The notes under the pieces: model-generated
The model's input: only the letters and a program-made list of their open reading frames with translations
Databases searched by the model: none
Told to the model about the DNA's origin: nothing
Program-made: the position numbers and the translations under genes
Shown: positions 21,497 to 35,191 of the stretch, one piece after another
How the letters are laid out: each line of letters starts with the position of its first letter
How positions within the stretch are numbered: position 1 is the stretch's first letter
NCBI GenBank assembly: GCA_012932865.1
Contig: SAXG01000008.1
Coordinates: 310,001 to 374,000, forward strand
DNA from: Amylostereum areolatum
Lineage: Eukaryota; Basidiomycota; Agaricomycetes; Russulales; Stereaceae
Length of the DNA stretch: 64,000 bases
Direction: 5' to 3'

Positions 21497-22291
21497 TGTG
21501 GATGTTCAGTGATGAGTTACTGAACGTCGGGGCGAAACGTAAGTTCTGTGCTCCCTGAAATATGGTGGATGCGTACGCACCGTTGCATGTGGTGACGTCA
21601 TGCATAGTAGAGCCTCCGAATTGCTGTGGCCATATCGTCACCGGGGAATCCACAGAAGGCAAAAGGGAATCTCGCAATGTTGCGTGAACGTCGAGGACAG
21701 AGAAGATTATAGAGAGCAATTGTATCTGTAGAGACAAGATCAAGGTCAGTCACTGAATTTTCCCACCGTTGTTGGTCACGACTTCTTTCCTCTTCCCCAC
21801 TGGGCACTTGTACACAGCGGTATGATACACCCTTCGCACTGCACCGCTCCTTTTGTATGGAGCCTGGACATACTGGCGGATGAAATCAAGCCCAGCGGGG
21901 GCTCCGTGTCCACGCACCCAGCGGTACGTACCAAAGTGTCTGCAGGCCTGATGATCATCGTTCGACTGATTCTTGTCATTTTCATAGCCATACACGCTGT
22001 ACCATGTAGCCTTTTTTCAGGCAGTCCTTCTGACCACTACCCCAATGGATCGCGCAATTGACTATGGCTACCCGGCTTCAAGATCATTTCGAACCTGAGC
22101 GTGCCCGTTGAACCCGACTGGTATACCACCAGTTAACATAGGTACGCTTACATCTGGCGCTCAATCAGTGTTTGGTCCGGGATCCCCGCTGGAAGCTATG
22201 GTTCCGAGCTCGTATCAACGCTAGTCATCAGCCATCTCCCTCTGGTTTTATACCTGAACATCTTCGAGCTCTGGAGACCGGAAGAGCAACA
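21497..22291. other. divergent intergenic region, hydrolase copy B / LEA-2 copy B
   Basis: About 795 bases with only short open frames and no domain. It should contain the promoters of both divergent genes. The inverted repeat at 21504-21525 is the only local structure I noted. Confidence 0.4.
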
Positions 22292-23796
22292 ATGGCCAAC
22301 AACAAGAATCTCCCATACACCACTCAATACCCTAGCTTCCAGCATCTGGAATCCTACAACGATGAAGGGCGACCGTTCAACGATCCTTCGCTCCTTTCAG
22401 ATTCTCACCGACCTCAAGTATCGAGCGATCGAGTCTGGCTGGACACCGTGTACAGAGACGAACCCTCAATGACCCAAATTATTCCCAGACCGCAGACCTC
22501 ATCCGACATGGAGACGCTGCTGATACACCCGGACATGGCCATGAAGAAGTACATCGTCCTGATGCGAGTCCCGACAGGTTTACTCACAACTGGGTGTGTG
22601 GCACAGATCTTCACGCGACCTGAAAGCGTGGCGGTATGATCACCGAGGCAATTTGTGGACGGGAGTAAGTTATTCTCGGTCTGACCTGGTCGGCTTACGG
22701 CTTCTTACTTGCATGCGCGGAAAAGGGGAGTCGCCTGCGGTGTTTTGGCCGGTTCTTTTGTTGCACTGTCCTCGTCGCTCTATTCCTCATCATTGGTGTC
22801 GTTCTGACATTGGTTCTGGTATGTCTCCGTTTATGCGAGCGTAGCTTTTAGTCGGAAATCCTCATAAGTCACTGCAGTACGTTCGGCCACCGGCCTTCAA
22901 CACAGGTAGCATCGGCGTACAAAATGATACGCCGGTAAGTCCTGTACCTCCGACCATGCCTCTACTTGCTTATTGTCATCGAATCTCACCTGTGCAGTTT
23001 GCTGTCGTCGATAATGGTCTTCAAATCAACCTTCAGCTCCCTATACAGCGCGTCTCCTTTCTTCCTTTACTTCTCGACCGGCCAATCTTACACGACTGAC
23101 AGAATCAATAACCCCAACTATTTCTCTGCCAGTTTGCGCCGCGTTGACGCCGATGTGCATATACCTTCCTATCGACTTCTCCGCGGTCTTTGCATTTACG
23201 CTCGTTGGGCAGGTGTTCTATAATCCCAACGCGACCCTCATTGGCAACGGCAACGTGTCGGACGTCAGCATCCCCATAAACGGCGGCGCCAACTTCACAT
23301 TCCCTATCGTGGTCACCTACACAAGCGATATCGATCCATCTGGCAACGTTCTCAGGGACATCCTCATGACCTGCTTCGTGCGCTCCGACCAAAACCTTCA
23401 CTTTTCGTTTAACCTTCGTGTAAGTGCTTCCGCCCGGATGTTGGGACGCTCGTGAAAACTGATCGTGCGTAGGTGCGAATACGACTATTCTCTATAACGG
23501 TATCTTTACCGACAATTCACGGCAACCAAAATGTAAGATGTCCCATCCCTGAATCGGAAATCCAGGTATGCCTTGGCCCTTGTCTTTATGCGCATTCAGA
23601 TTGAAGATATCTGGAATAGAATGCTCTGGGAGGGCTGGGTGTTAGTCCCGATGATATATCAAGACTGATCAATGGGCTCGTTGACGACCTGACCTCTGGC
23701 CAGCTTGGCGACATCATCGACCAGCTGGTCGACGGGTTATCCAATGCTACCTCAACCATAAGCTCATTTGAGGACATGGCGGTTGTCAAACTCTGA
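22292..23796 (+). CDS. LEA-2/WHy-like single-pass membrane protein, copy B
   Basis: Paralogue of copy A at 14684 and readable throughout. Order: hydrophilic N-terminus (MANNKNLPYTTQYPSFQHLE, then VWLDTVYRDEPS), LKAWRYDHRGNLWTG, transmembrane helix (FFCCTVLVALFLIIGVVLTL), VRPPAFNTGSIGVQN, NGLQINLQLPI, NNPNYFSASLRRVDAD, VFYNPNATLIGNGNVSDVSI, FSITVSLPTIHGNQNVRCPI, and tail ALGGLGVSPDDISRLINGLV followed by GQLGDIIDQLVDGLSN. Several N-linked glycosylation sequons lie in the C-terminal domain. Introns are short. One near 23054 has a GC donor (CA|GCGCGT) where copy A has GTGCGT. The tail is ~35 residues longer than that of copy A. The 3' end overlaps the convergent minus-strand gene by about 11 bases. 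Function unknown; fungal relatives act at the vacuole. Confidence 0.75.
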
Positions 23797-24678
23797 GATC
23801 TACCTTTGTATAGAGAACGCATGACATGATATACATGACCGCAATGGCAAAGGAATTCTTTGCAGATCCACGGAATTGGTTGGCGAGTAATCTGACCATG
23901 TTGGTGAGGCAAGCGCCTGTAGCCATGGGGCGTCTTCCTACCATCATGACGCCTGCAACATGCATTCCGTTCTACCTTCCCCTGGCATCCCCTACTTCCT
24001 GCAGACGAAATACGTGTTCGCGAACGGTGGCTAAAGTCGCATGAGGTTGTATTGGTCGGGCGCAAATTCGAGGAAAGTTCTCCGCCGAGGATCGAGTCGC
24101 CTTCCGCGGTATGCGGAGGCAAAGAAGACGAATGTGGCACCGCGAGATCGCTCTGGTTGGCGGTGACTTTGAGGGCAATATTATGTACTTTCCGCCGCGG
24201 TCGCCGACGAACGCTGGAGCCTGGAGTTCTGTGATCTATCCACGCCGTGCCTCCTTTCATCATTATTGCAGATTCCCTCGCGCGCCAACTCGGACAGTGA
24301 CGAAATGTGCCAGTGGATCCCCTGGCGTGAATATAGTAGATGTGAGTCCTGTCTATCGATCGTGCGTAGGTTGGCTGACCATTCTTGATGAACGCAGGAT
24401 CCTCCGTCTGGTTTGAGAGCTGGATGCCAAAGAGAACGATCATGCTGCCTCTTTGGCCCCGCTGGCGCCGCCGGGACCGGGAAGGGGCGGATGTGACGAG
24501 CAGACTGATGTGGACGGATTGGAGTGAATCGGGGAACATTGTGCTGGTCATCATCCTCGCCGGCGACAAGGACGGCACACGCCCACGCCACAAGAAGGGC
24601 GGACAGAAACATCGTTGCACCCAAGTTGAACCACGTCCAAGTCGTCTCCGGTTTTGGGTTTATCTCTTCCCAGTTCAT
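23786..24678 (-). CDS. putative membrane protein, unrecognised family, frame-broken
   Basis: I do not recognise this gene. Protein-like segments lie in order on the minus strand but in different frames: MNWEEINPKPETTWTWFNLG followed by a membrane helix (MFLSALLVAWACAVLVAG); TMFPDSLQSVHISLLVTSAP and SMIVLFGIQLSNQTEDPAF; IFTPGDPLAHFVTVR; ITELQAPAFVGDRGGKYIIL; GATFVFFASAYRGRRLDPRR and FLEFAPDQYNLMRL; LATVREH; and, after a GT-AG intron, NGMHVAGVMMVGRRPMATGA plus a second hydrophobic helix (NSFAIAVMYIMSCVLYTK). Only some frame changes can be explained by introns, so single-base errors or decay are likely. The stop at 23786 overlaps the end of the convergent LEA-2 gene. The existence of a gene is moderately supported; its exact structure is not. 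Confidence 0.4.
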
Positions 24679-24896
24679 CGCCGATCTCCACCTCGCCCAT
24701 CGCCGCTCGCCCTCAATGACACCCCTGACTGGACAGGACTGAACGTTCTCCGCGATCAATTTCAAGCACCCGTGACTTGCTAGCCACTTTCAGTCAGCCA
24801 TCTTGGTCCAAGCCGACGGGCGTCGAACTTCAGGCTATATTACCCTCGACACCGCCATGCATATACTCATCGCGCCCCCACCACTCAACTCAGAAT

Positions 24897-26116
24897 ATGT
24901 CACCCGCACCACTCCCGTCGTTTGCTGGCGGCGTCGGCCTTGCTCTTTCCGCACACTCTCTCCTCACTCTCAACGGCTCCGTCTTTGGCATCTCCGGGTT
25001 TCTGCACCGCGCCGTCAAGGGGAACCCGGAAGCTCTCATTGGCGTGTCCGCTCTGCTCATCGGCGGCTTTGTCGTGGGCAAACTTGAAAACGTGGGCCCT
25101 CGTCTCGTCAGCACCTCTCTCTTGCCCCTTTTAGCGTCTGGGTTTCTTGTCGGGGTAGGAACAAAGGTGAATAAATCTCGTTCTGTTGCAGCCTGCCGTC
25201 CCGACGATGCCTGTCTCTTAGCTCGGGAACGGATGCACATCGGGGTGCGCGATTTTCATTATATTTGGAGACCTTGGAATTCCTCATGGCAGCCTTGACA
25301 TCGCAGGCACATGTTATGCGGTCTATCCAGGCTCTCCACCCGGTAGCGGACATTGCTTAGCATCGATCTCAAGCCGATTATCTGACCTAAACTCGCCATC
25401 TAGATCCGTAGTGGCCACCGCTACGTTCTTTACCACCGCCTCCATCACCACCTATCTCTATCACAGATCCATACCGGTTGCGGAGACCATGCAAAATGGC
25501 CTCGGTACGGACGACACGACGCTGCTCGCCGCTTCGGCCGTCTCCCTCTTGATCGCGTGGACGGCTTCTTACCTGGTAAGGCCATTTCGCGATCGCGAAA
25601 TATGCACCTCTCAATGCGCATATAGACACCCTCGTCGAGTCCGCCGCAAGAAGCAAGTGCAGTTCCAAGGCTTCCGGTCCAGTTTTTCACCGCCGCCTCC
25701 TTTGCATTCTCTCTGCGTGTCTCCAAGCTGGTTGACCCTCAGCGCGTGCTCTCATTTCTCCTCCTCCCATTCCATTCAGCGTTTGATCCGTCACTTGTCT
25801 ACCTCGCGCTCGGTGCACTGCCGTTGCTTTCCATCCTCTACCATAAAGGCGCACAGAAGATATGCTCATCGCAAGGTGTCGATGGACGCCTCGTTCTCGG
25901 AGCCGCCCTGTTTGGGGTCGGTTGGGGGATGGAGGGCATTTGCCGTACGTACCGATTCTCCCTCCGTGCCCACCTCAGTATATTCATCATCTGTTTCACG
26001 CAGCTGGTCCTGGACTAGTGAACTTAGGGCAGGCTGTCGCCACAGGGTCTGGGGTACAGCCGCTAGTTGCATGGATTGCGGCCGTCGTAGCAGGTGGGCT
26101 GATGGTCCCCTCATAA
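24897..26116 (+). CDS. YeeE/YedE-family (sulfur/thiosulfate) membrane transporter
   Basis: Polytopic membrane protein. It starts MSPAPLPSFAGGVGLALSAH and carries many hydrophobic helices: GSVFGISGFLHRAVKG, ALIGVSALLIGGFVVGKLE, LLPLLASGFLVGVGTK, then LGNGCTSGH and MLCGLSRLS after introns, VATATFFTTASITTYLYH, LLAASAVSLLIAWTASYL, LVYLALGALPLLSILYHKG, LVLGAALFGVGWGMEGICPG and WIAAVVAGGLMVPS at the end. The GCTSGH cysteine site, the GFGxGxxxxGxCPGP-like second repeat and the internal two-fold repeat are hallmarks of YeeE/YedE, whose characterised member TsuA imports thiosulfate by passing it along cysteines. Five or so short introns interrupt it. A role in sulfur uptake is inferred from family; the true substrate is unproven. 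Confidence 0.88.
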
Positions 26117-26258
26117 TTCGAGCGATGCACACAAAAAATCGACGTCCTGAACGGATCTGGCAAGCTTGCTTGCATAATTAACCACCGTAAGATGGCGCAC
26201 AACATGAATGTACACATGGGAGAAATTACAAACCAATTATCTACAATCCCCCGAACGG

Positions 26259-27581
26259 CTACGCGGCTACAGGCTTTGCGACGCCGGGAGGCCCACCTGC
26301 GCTCGATCCAGCTAGAGCATTTTTGCTACGACCCCAACGGACGCCCAGTCGTTCTCCCTCCATGTCCAACCCGTTCGCCCATGCTTGTGCCGCATTCTCA
26401 GCTGACCGACGGTCTTTGAAGTTGACGAACGCGCATCTAATAGGAATAGGGGGGATGAACATAGGACAAGTGAGCGGAAAACGGGGATATATCAATCAAC
26501 ATACCGTGTTTTTGCGACATGCACGATGGAGCGTATTTGTGACGGCGGTATACCAGGCAGGGACTGTATGACCCGTGTGCGAATAGATGTTTCGGTAGCA
26601 GAGGTCGGCAGCGATGAAAGGAACAAAGATGTCTAGATAGATGCGTGAGCTAAACCGTAAAGAAACAGTCAAAGCAGGGGCAAGCATACCACGGTGTGGT
26701 CTTCTGGCGGCGCCAGGCCCTGATTTGTAGCATTCGTGGAAAGGATTTTGCGTGCAACAGGGTCGTTGTGGCCATGATACCTGTCCTGTATGTTCTGCTT
26801 CGACAGGTCGTTCTCCACGGGTTTTTCGTGTCTGTTCGGAACATTCGGTCAGGAGGAAAGGCATATATACTGCCACAGGGCGAGGGCACGCACCGGTAGG
26901 GACACTCTGTACCACGCTTGCATTCTCCCTTAACGAAGAACGAACATATATGTGGGCGGTTCCGCTTGTAGTATGGGTCTGTCCTCGCAAGCTGCTTCAG
27001 CATCTCCTTCCCCGCCGACGCCGCCTTCCCCGAATCCAACAAGCTCTGGTTTCCCTCCAACTGTCGGTCCCTCAGTCACCAGATCTCCAGGAAGAAATCC
27101 AGACAACCACGCACCTTCCCGTCCATATTCTGCGCATAGTACTCCCTGTTGATGTCGCTTGTCGGCGCCTCATTTTGCAGCGCAAGTGCGGTGTCGCGGA
27201 CCTGCGTCGGGAGGTGGTACTCGAGGTCGAGAAGACACGTCTGACACACGTTCTTGATCTTGGCGCAGGTTTGACACACTACGGTCGCCTTGAAGCGCAT
27301 GCCCGTGCCCGGGTTCCAGCGGAAGACGGTGAAGGGGCGGGCGCAGGTGCCGCACGAGCGGCCGTACTCTTGTTTGGACTGCCGAGGTTGAGCTGGACAC
27401 AGATGTTCAGAAGGAAAGATACGCACCATCCGTACAAAGGCGTTGTCTCCCAAGCCTACGGATTGTCGGTGGTTAGAGACGCTAGAAATCGCACAGGCCC
27501 AAGGGACGCACATGTCTCGCAAAGGATGGGGAACTCGCTTTGCTCCCAACCGGCCTTGTTGATATCAGCTTTCGGTGGCAT
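26259..27581 (-). CDS. SLT11: pre-mRNA splicing factor SLT11/ECM2 (RBM22 family)
   Basis: Part of the Prp19-associated spliceosome; it binds U6/pre-mRNA near the catalytic centre (family knowledge). Starts [20 protein letters not shown], followed by LCETC and zinc-binding pairs [36 protein letters not shown], then [17 protein letters not shown]. The CCCH finger is [19 protein letters not shown], followed by [20 protein letters not shown] and APPEDHTV. The RRM begins [20 protein letters not shown] and ends [20 protein letters not shown] with [12 protein letters not shown]. The C-terminal tail after the RRM is very short (about 15 residues), whereas relatives often have a Gly/Pro-rich extension. 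Introns are short. It is tail-to-tail with the YeeE-type gene, 142 bases away. Confidence 0.92.
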
Positions 27582-27849
27582 AATGGGAATAGTTTTCTCG
27601 GATGGATTGTGATGTTTGACGAAATTGCGGGAAGAGGATGACACTGAAGCCTGAGTTCCAGTCAGACGAAGTGTGAAACGCGTTGTCACGTGGCCCACTG
27701 AGTTTGACTGAAGTCAATGTCATTCTTCAAATCAACTCAACCATTGGTGCTGCTGCCTTATCGCGAGTGGGCGAGGCGTTCTAGGGTTTCGTCCGATCAA
27801 AAAAGTATTGTACAAATGAGATGGTACATTATTCTACAGTGTTGTGTTT

Positions 27850-29528
27850 CTATGTGTACGAGATGCTCAGAGACAGGCTGAAGGGGAGGGTCGTGGCCGT
27901 GACAGTAACCTCTCCTCCTGAAGGTACGAGCTCCGACACGAGCTTCTCCAGGTTCGGACGCGTCGCCTGTTCCAACTGCGGCGGTGCTTGAAAGTAGATC
28001 GGCTTGGTCGGCGTCGAGAGGGAGGGCTTTTTGATTTGGCTAGGGAGCAAGGTCAACATAAGGTGAAAGAACTGCGAAAGAGGAGACGTACATATCCTGC
28101 TTCTCGATAAGCATTTCAATAAGCTGCTCGACCTTCCAATCTTTCGGGATGGATATCGCCACTGACTCTCCACCACATACGGGACAGTCGGCACGCTTCT
28201 CGTAGAGAAATGTGAAGGAGTATACTGCGTCGGTACCGATCAACATGAAGTAATTGTTCAGATAGGCAGCAGAGCTCGTGGCGATCTTGAACGCTTCATT
28301 GCAGCAAGATGCTGCGTTGGGCGTCAGAAAAACGCCGAACACAGGAGATACGAGAGACCGACCAGCGATGATTGCGTTCGTTGACGCGATGGCTGGAATA
28401 ATGTTCTTTACGACCCCTTGAGTTAACGACCATGTCACGCCCTCGATGTTGAATTGTTTCGCCCGAGCAGACGCAACGGTGTAAAGCCAGTTAATGTGTT
28501 CTGGGTCGTCGGTATCCATTTTCTTGTCTAACAGCCGTCAGTTAGGTGATACTATCAAAGTCTCTCTGGAAGCGCTTACCTCCTTGCACCCGTGGCCACT
28601 CGAGCACGGAGGCCCATTCGATACAATGTTCCGGAAGACGCGGTGTGTTCGCAATAGTGCATATGGGGAAGGCAGTAGGCTTGTTAAGCATGTCGAGAGA
28701 GCATTCGTAGCAAGAAGAATAGGTAGGCAAGATGACGCGGGCTTGGCCTTTGAAGCCTGTATGACAGATATGGTAAGCGACGTATGTGCGCCATCTTGCG
28801 ACCTGCGCACCTTCTGTTCCGCCGTCGATAAGAGGCTTCATGCTTTCGGGGTTCTCGGGATCGACCAGATTGACGAGAGTGGCATTCATCCACCTACGCG
28901 CTTCTACGGAGTCGAGACCACATATCACCAGGTTGAATTGCATGTAGAAATCGTCGTCCTTGTCCTGGATTTTACCGTAGAACCTATAAGAGGATTGGGA
29001 GGATTATGGGGCATGCGACGCGATGCCACTCACGGTGTGACCTTGACCCCCGGAACGCGCTTCATGATGAACTCAGCTGCCACCGTGGCCTTAGGTTTGC
29101 CCACATCCTTTGGCCTGGAGTAACGCATTAAATAGTTACCCAAATGAGTACAGGATCTTACGACCCACCTGAAGAGAAACTGCCGATTAAGGTTACTGAT
29201 GTCGATTGTGTCCATGTCGATGACATGAATGTCTTTGAACCCCGTCAGGGCAAGGTTGGCGAGGATCTCACAGCCCAAGCCACCAGCACCAATAACCAAA
29301 ATCTTGCATTTGTCACGTAGAAAATCCTTCACCTGATTGACCACAGAAATACGTGAGTGGGTGTACTAGGACGCGGGAAGCGTGGGGGCGCACGTCGGGA
29401 CCGGGCATGAAGGACGGATCGGTGCGAGGGCCAGGGCGGTCCAAAATCTGGTCGACGTGATAGTATCGGCCATGCCAGTCATTATGGGACGCTTGGCCGT
29501 TAGTGAGAGGTATATCGACTGCAGCCAT
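27850..29528 (-). CDS. UBA3: NEDD8-activating enzyme E1 catalytic subunit UBA3
   Basis: Forms the NEDD8 E1 with ULA1/NAE1, adenylates NEDD8 and passes it to Ubc12, enabling cullin neddylation. Adenylation-domain motifs: [20 protein letters not shown] (nucleotide loop), [34 protein letters not shown]. The catalytic cysteine lies in [20 protein letters not shown]. Structural zinc ligands are in CYECSLD and CPVCGGE. The C-terminal ubiquitin-fold domain (E2 binding) begins [15 protein letters not shown] and ends at 27850. A start at 29570 adding 14 residues is possible; I prefer 29528, closer to relatives ([12 protein letters not shown]). About six short introns. Head-to-head with MCM7. Confidence 0.95.
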
Positions 29529-29713
29529 GGTGGCAGTGGCTGAGATCTTGAGAGAGCGTGCCACTGCCACTGCCAGGGCTGCTCACGAGTCACTCACGGT
29601 GACAGCTTGTGACCAGCGCGTCTTGTCACCAATCACACAGTCACGGTCGCGAAGACGCGACAAAGCGAACGCTTCTCCTCAACGTTCAACGGTCAACCTC
29701 CTCGCGCACTCAT
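29529..29713. promoter_or_regulatory. bidirectional promoter UBA3 / MCM7
   Basis: 185 bases separate the two start codons. They contain inverted CACTG/CACTCACGGTGACAG-like sequence around 29560-29620, but I cannot assign a factor. Confidence 0.5.
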
Positions 29714-32459
<2,746 letters not shown>

Positions 32460-32651
32460 TTTGTGTTCAGAAATTTATTTACACTTGTCTGTATTTGTAT
32501 TCGTCTCACGAGCTGTGTTATTGCTTTCTTTTTCGTTGTATACCTACCGCATGTGTTGGCAATAATATACATTATATGTGTTTTACCGTCCAACTCGTGT
32601 TACAAGTGGGTATGGGGGAACAAGCGGACACAATGAACGGTACGCACTATC

Positions 32652-34881
32652 TCATCTATAAATGATCAGCACCCTGCCGTAGTCCCCATCGCCCTTACCA
32701 CCGCCCGCCGCTACAAGCCACGTTTCCAACGTCGGCCAACCAACCTCAAACCGCGTGCACAACTCGTCCGTGTGATGCTCTCCATCGAGTAGGGTAAGTA
32801 GCTCGGGAGGATATAACGGTACTGGAGCTGTTGGCACAGTGGTCGACGGGTTCTGAGATCCAGCAATCATCGTGGACGTGGGTGATCGCGAAACGCGCGG
32901 GCGAGAAGGCAATGGGCCAAACTGGTTGGCCCGTCCGACATCAGAGAATAATGGTTGGTCGATAGCTGAGGATGTGGGAGCTGTGGGAGGCCTCGCAAGT
33001 GATTGGGCGATTTCATAAAGCGACGTGGGACTGATGAGTGAATGCCTTCGCATCTCCGCGCGTTTGTTCGGTGAACCCAATGTACGTGCCGTACGTGTGG
33101 AGCCCCCCACCGATAACTGCGTCGAGGCGGAATGACCAGGTTGTTGTATGCCGCGCGCTTGCAGTTGTCCAAGCTGAAACTTCGGCCGCACTTGCAGTCG
33201 AAAGGCGAGGAGGTGGGGACGCGGTCCCTTGGACGGAGTCGGTGGTGACGGATACGAAGGGTGGAGATATTTCGGATGTGCGTCTTCGACGTGTGCCGAC
33301 AGGCAGTGACGGGTGTATTGAAGGTAGGTAACATGGGCGTTGTGAGGCTGACGGCACGTTTACGGCCTGACGGCGAGGGTGAAGTTGAGACTTTTTCATC
33401 CTTGGGATCTTGTGGTTCCCCCTCTTCAACAAGTATTGGCCAGCGGTGAATACGACGCAAAAACCCCTGCGACACACAAGACATCATATATGAACAGATG
33501 GACACCCCTATAGATGTAAGGAATATACCTTGATTACCCCGAAACTGGTAAATCTTCGAACGTCAATGTGGAGGTCACAAACGTCATCTTGCATCCACTC
33601 GAACACTGTCTTTCCTGGTTTGATACGAGAATACAGATGAAGTAGCTTTGGCCAGTCCGGAATAGGCTTCCCTGTTCATACTACGAATTCGGCGAACCAG
33701 ACCATTCGCAAAAAGAAAGACACGAACCTTCTTTGACTGTGTATGGCCCACATTCCTCTTTGACATGAGGTTCATCCGCCAACCATTGCACACTTTTTCG
33801 AAGGGTGTACATATTAGAGTATTGAAAAACATCAATTGTCATGATCACTTGATAGTACCTGCGCGCATTATCTGTACGTCTTCCACAAGAGACAACAGGT
33901 GTTTCTTACAAAAGGTGCAATATGGCTTGTCGGGTGAGTTCCGAGATCGCAGTGCGCAAGTTGGGCAATACGACTAACGTGATTGGTGCCGTCAATGAAT
34001 TGGCAGACCTGATCCGTCAGACAGCTGTAAACTGCACAAAAAAGGAGTTCACCTTGACCATGGTCAGGTCCCAATTTGCTTCGATGACCCTCTCGAGACT
34101 TATAAGAGCGAGTGGTACCATCCAGTCTTTGACGGTCGGTGGGTTGGGATAAAAGGGGAAAATCTTGAGCTCTATGCTGTTGAAGTTGTCAATCGGAATT
34201 GAAGTTTCGGAGTAGGAATTGGGGTCTTCGTATAGTTGCTCCAAAACGGCATATATTTTCGGCGACGTTTCGGAGGAGGAAAGGAACGCGGATTCTTCCT
34301 TGAGGTGGAGTGAAAACGGGGTCTGGTGTAACGGACAAGATTGTTACCTCGCAAGTGGTAAGGACCCGGGACACCTTTCGTACTATGGGCTCATAGCAGC
34401 TGAGGTCCGCTGAATGGTCAAAGACAAAGCAAACGTTGAAGCGAAAGTAATTTCGCTCGTAGTTTCCTCTGAGCTGGGCAGGGAAGCCGATGATTTTGGA
34501 CCTTCGAGCATTGCACACTACCAGTCTTCCATATGACCGACTCTTGGGAATGACGTATTTGGATATATCGTCAAAGTTGAACAGTGTCCTGACAGACGAC
34601 AGCGAACGTTTTTGGGGGGAGATCTTCATACGAGACTCTGGTCTGTATGGAGATGCGATGGAGACACTGGAAGCGCGTGAGTTGGACAAGCTTGGATCCG
34701 TCGTGGGGGTAGAAGGCACGGGTGAAGACGAAAGCGATGTTAAGCCCGAGATATGGCCTGAGGATGACGCTATTAGACCGTCGGGGACTTGATAGACGAT
34801 CTTCGGGCCTTGGCGAACGTCAAAGACTGCATAGAAAACAGACTGCAGGCGAGGAAGGAACGAATCGCCATCTGCTGCCAT
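32652..34881 (-). CDS. NPR2: NPR2-type GATOR1/SEACIT subunit
   Basis: With NPR3 and IML1 it inhibits TORC1 upon amino-acid or nitrogen shortage at the vacuole. Motifs: FYAVFDVRQGPKIVYQVPDG, LFNFDDISKYVIPKSRSYGR, IIGFPAQLRGNYERNYFRFN, CFVFDHSADLSCYEPIVRKV, AVLEQLYEDPNSYSETSIPI, FPFYPNPPTVKDWMVPLALI, FIDGTNHVSRIAQLAHCDL, FQYSNMYTLRKSVQWLADEP and the C-terminal winged helix LLDGEHHTDELCTRFEVGWP with YGRVLIIYR at the end. Two linkers are Ser/Pro-rich and longer than in yeast. Near 33941 an extra base in CTCGGAACTC breaks DLELTRQAILHLL by one; this looks like a consensus error, since the rest is intact. The start at 34881 begins MAADGDSFLPRLQ. Confidence 0.93.
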
Positions 34882-35191
34882 GTTAAGAGCGTAAGTAGTA
34901 AACAATCAGCCACCAGAGAGGGTGTTGAACGTTGAATGGCGACGTCAAGTGCTGGCTCGCTGGCGGGTCACCCGTCCAGGATTGACTCGGATGTGGTAAC
35001 GGTGTACGCAGTAGGTAGAACTTGAAGGAACGACGCCCGACGCCGGTCCACGCGCGAGTCGAAACGCCGCGGAGTAGACGAAGTTATGTAGCCGGGATTA
35101 CATATTATGTACTATGGCCAAATAGATCATTTCATTCTCATAACGAAGTTCCGTGAGGTACTGTACGGGTTCTTCCTCTCCTCTCACCACA
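34882..35191. promoter_or_regulatory. bidirectional promoter NPR2 / OGG1
   Basis: 310 bases between divergent start codons, with no open frame of note. It must drive both genes. Confidence 0.5.

Noticed and set aside
23586..24620. 344-codon minus-strand frame
   Set aside because: It runs antisense through the end of LEA-2 copy B and mixes segments of the unknown gene; only parts look protein-like.
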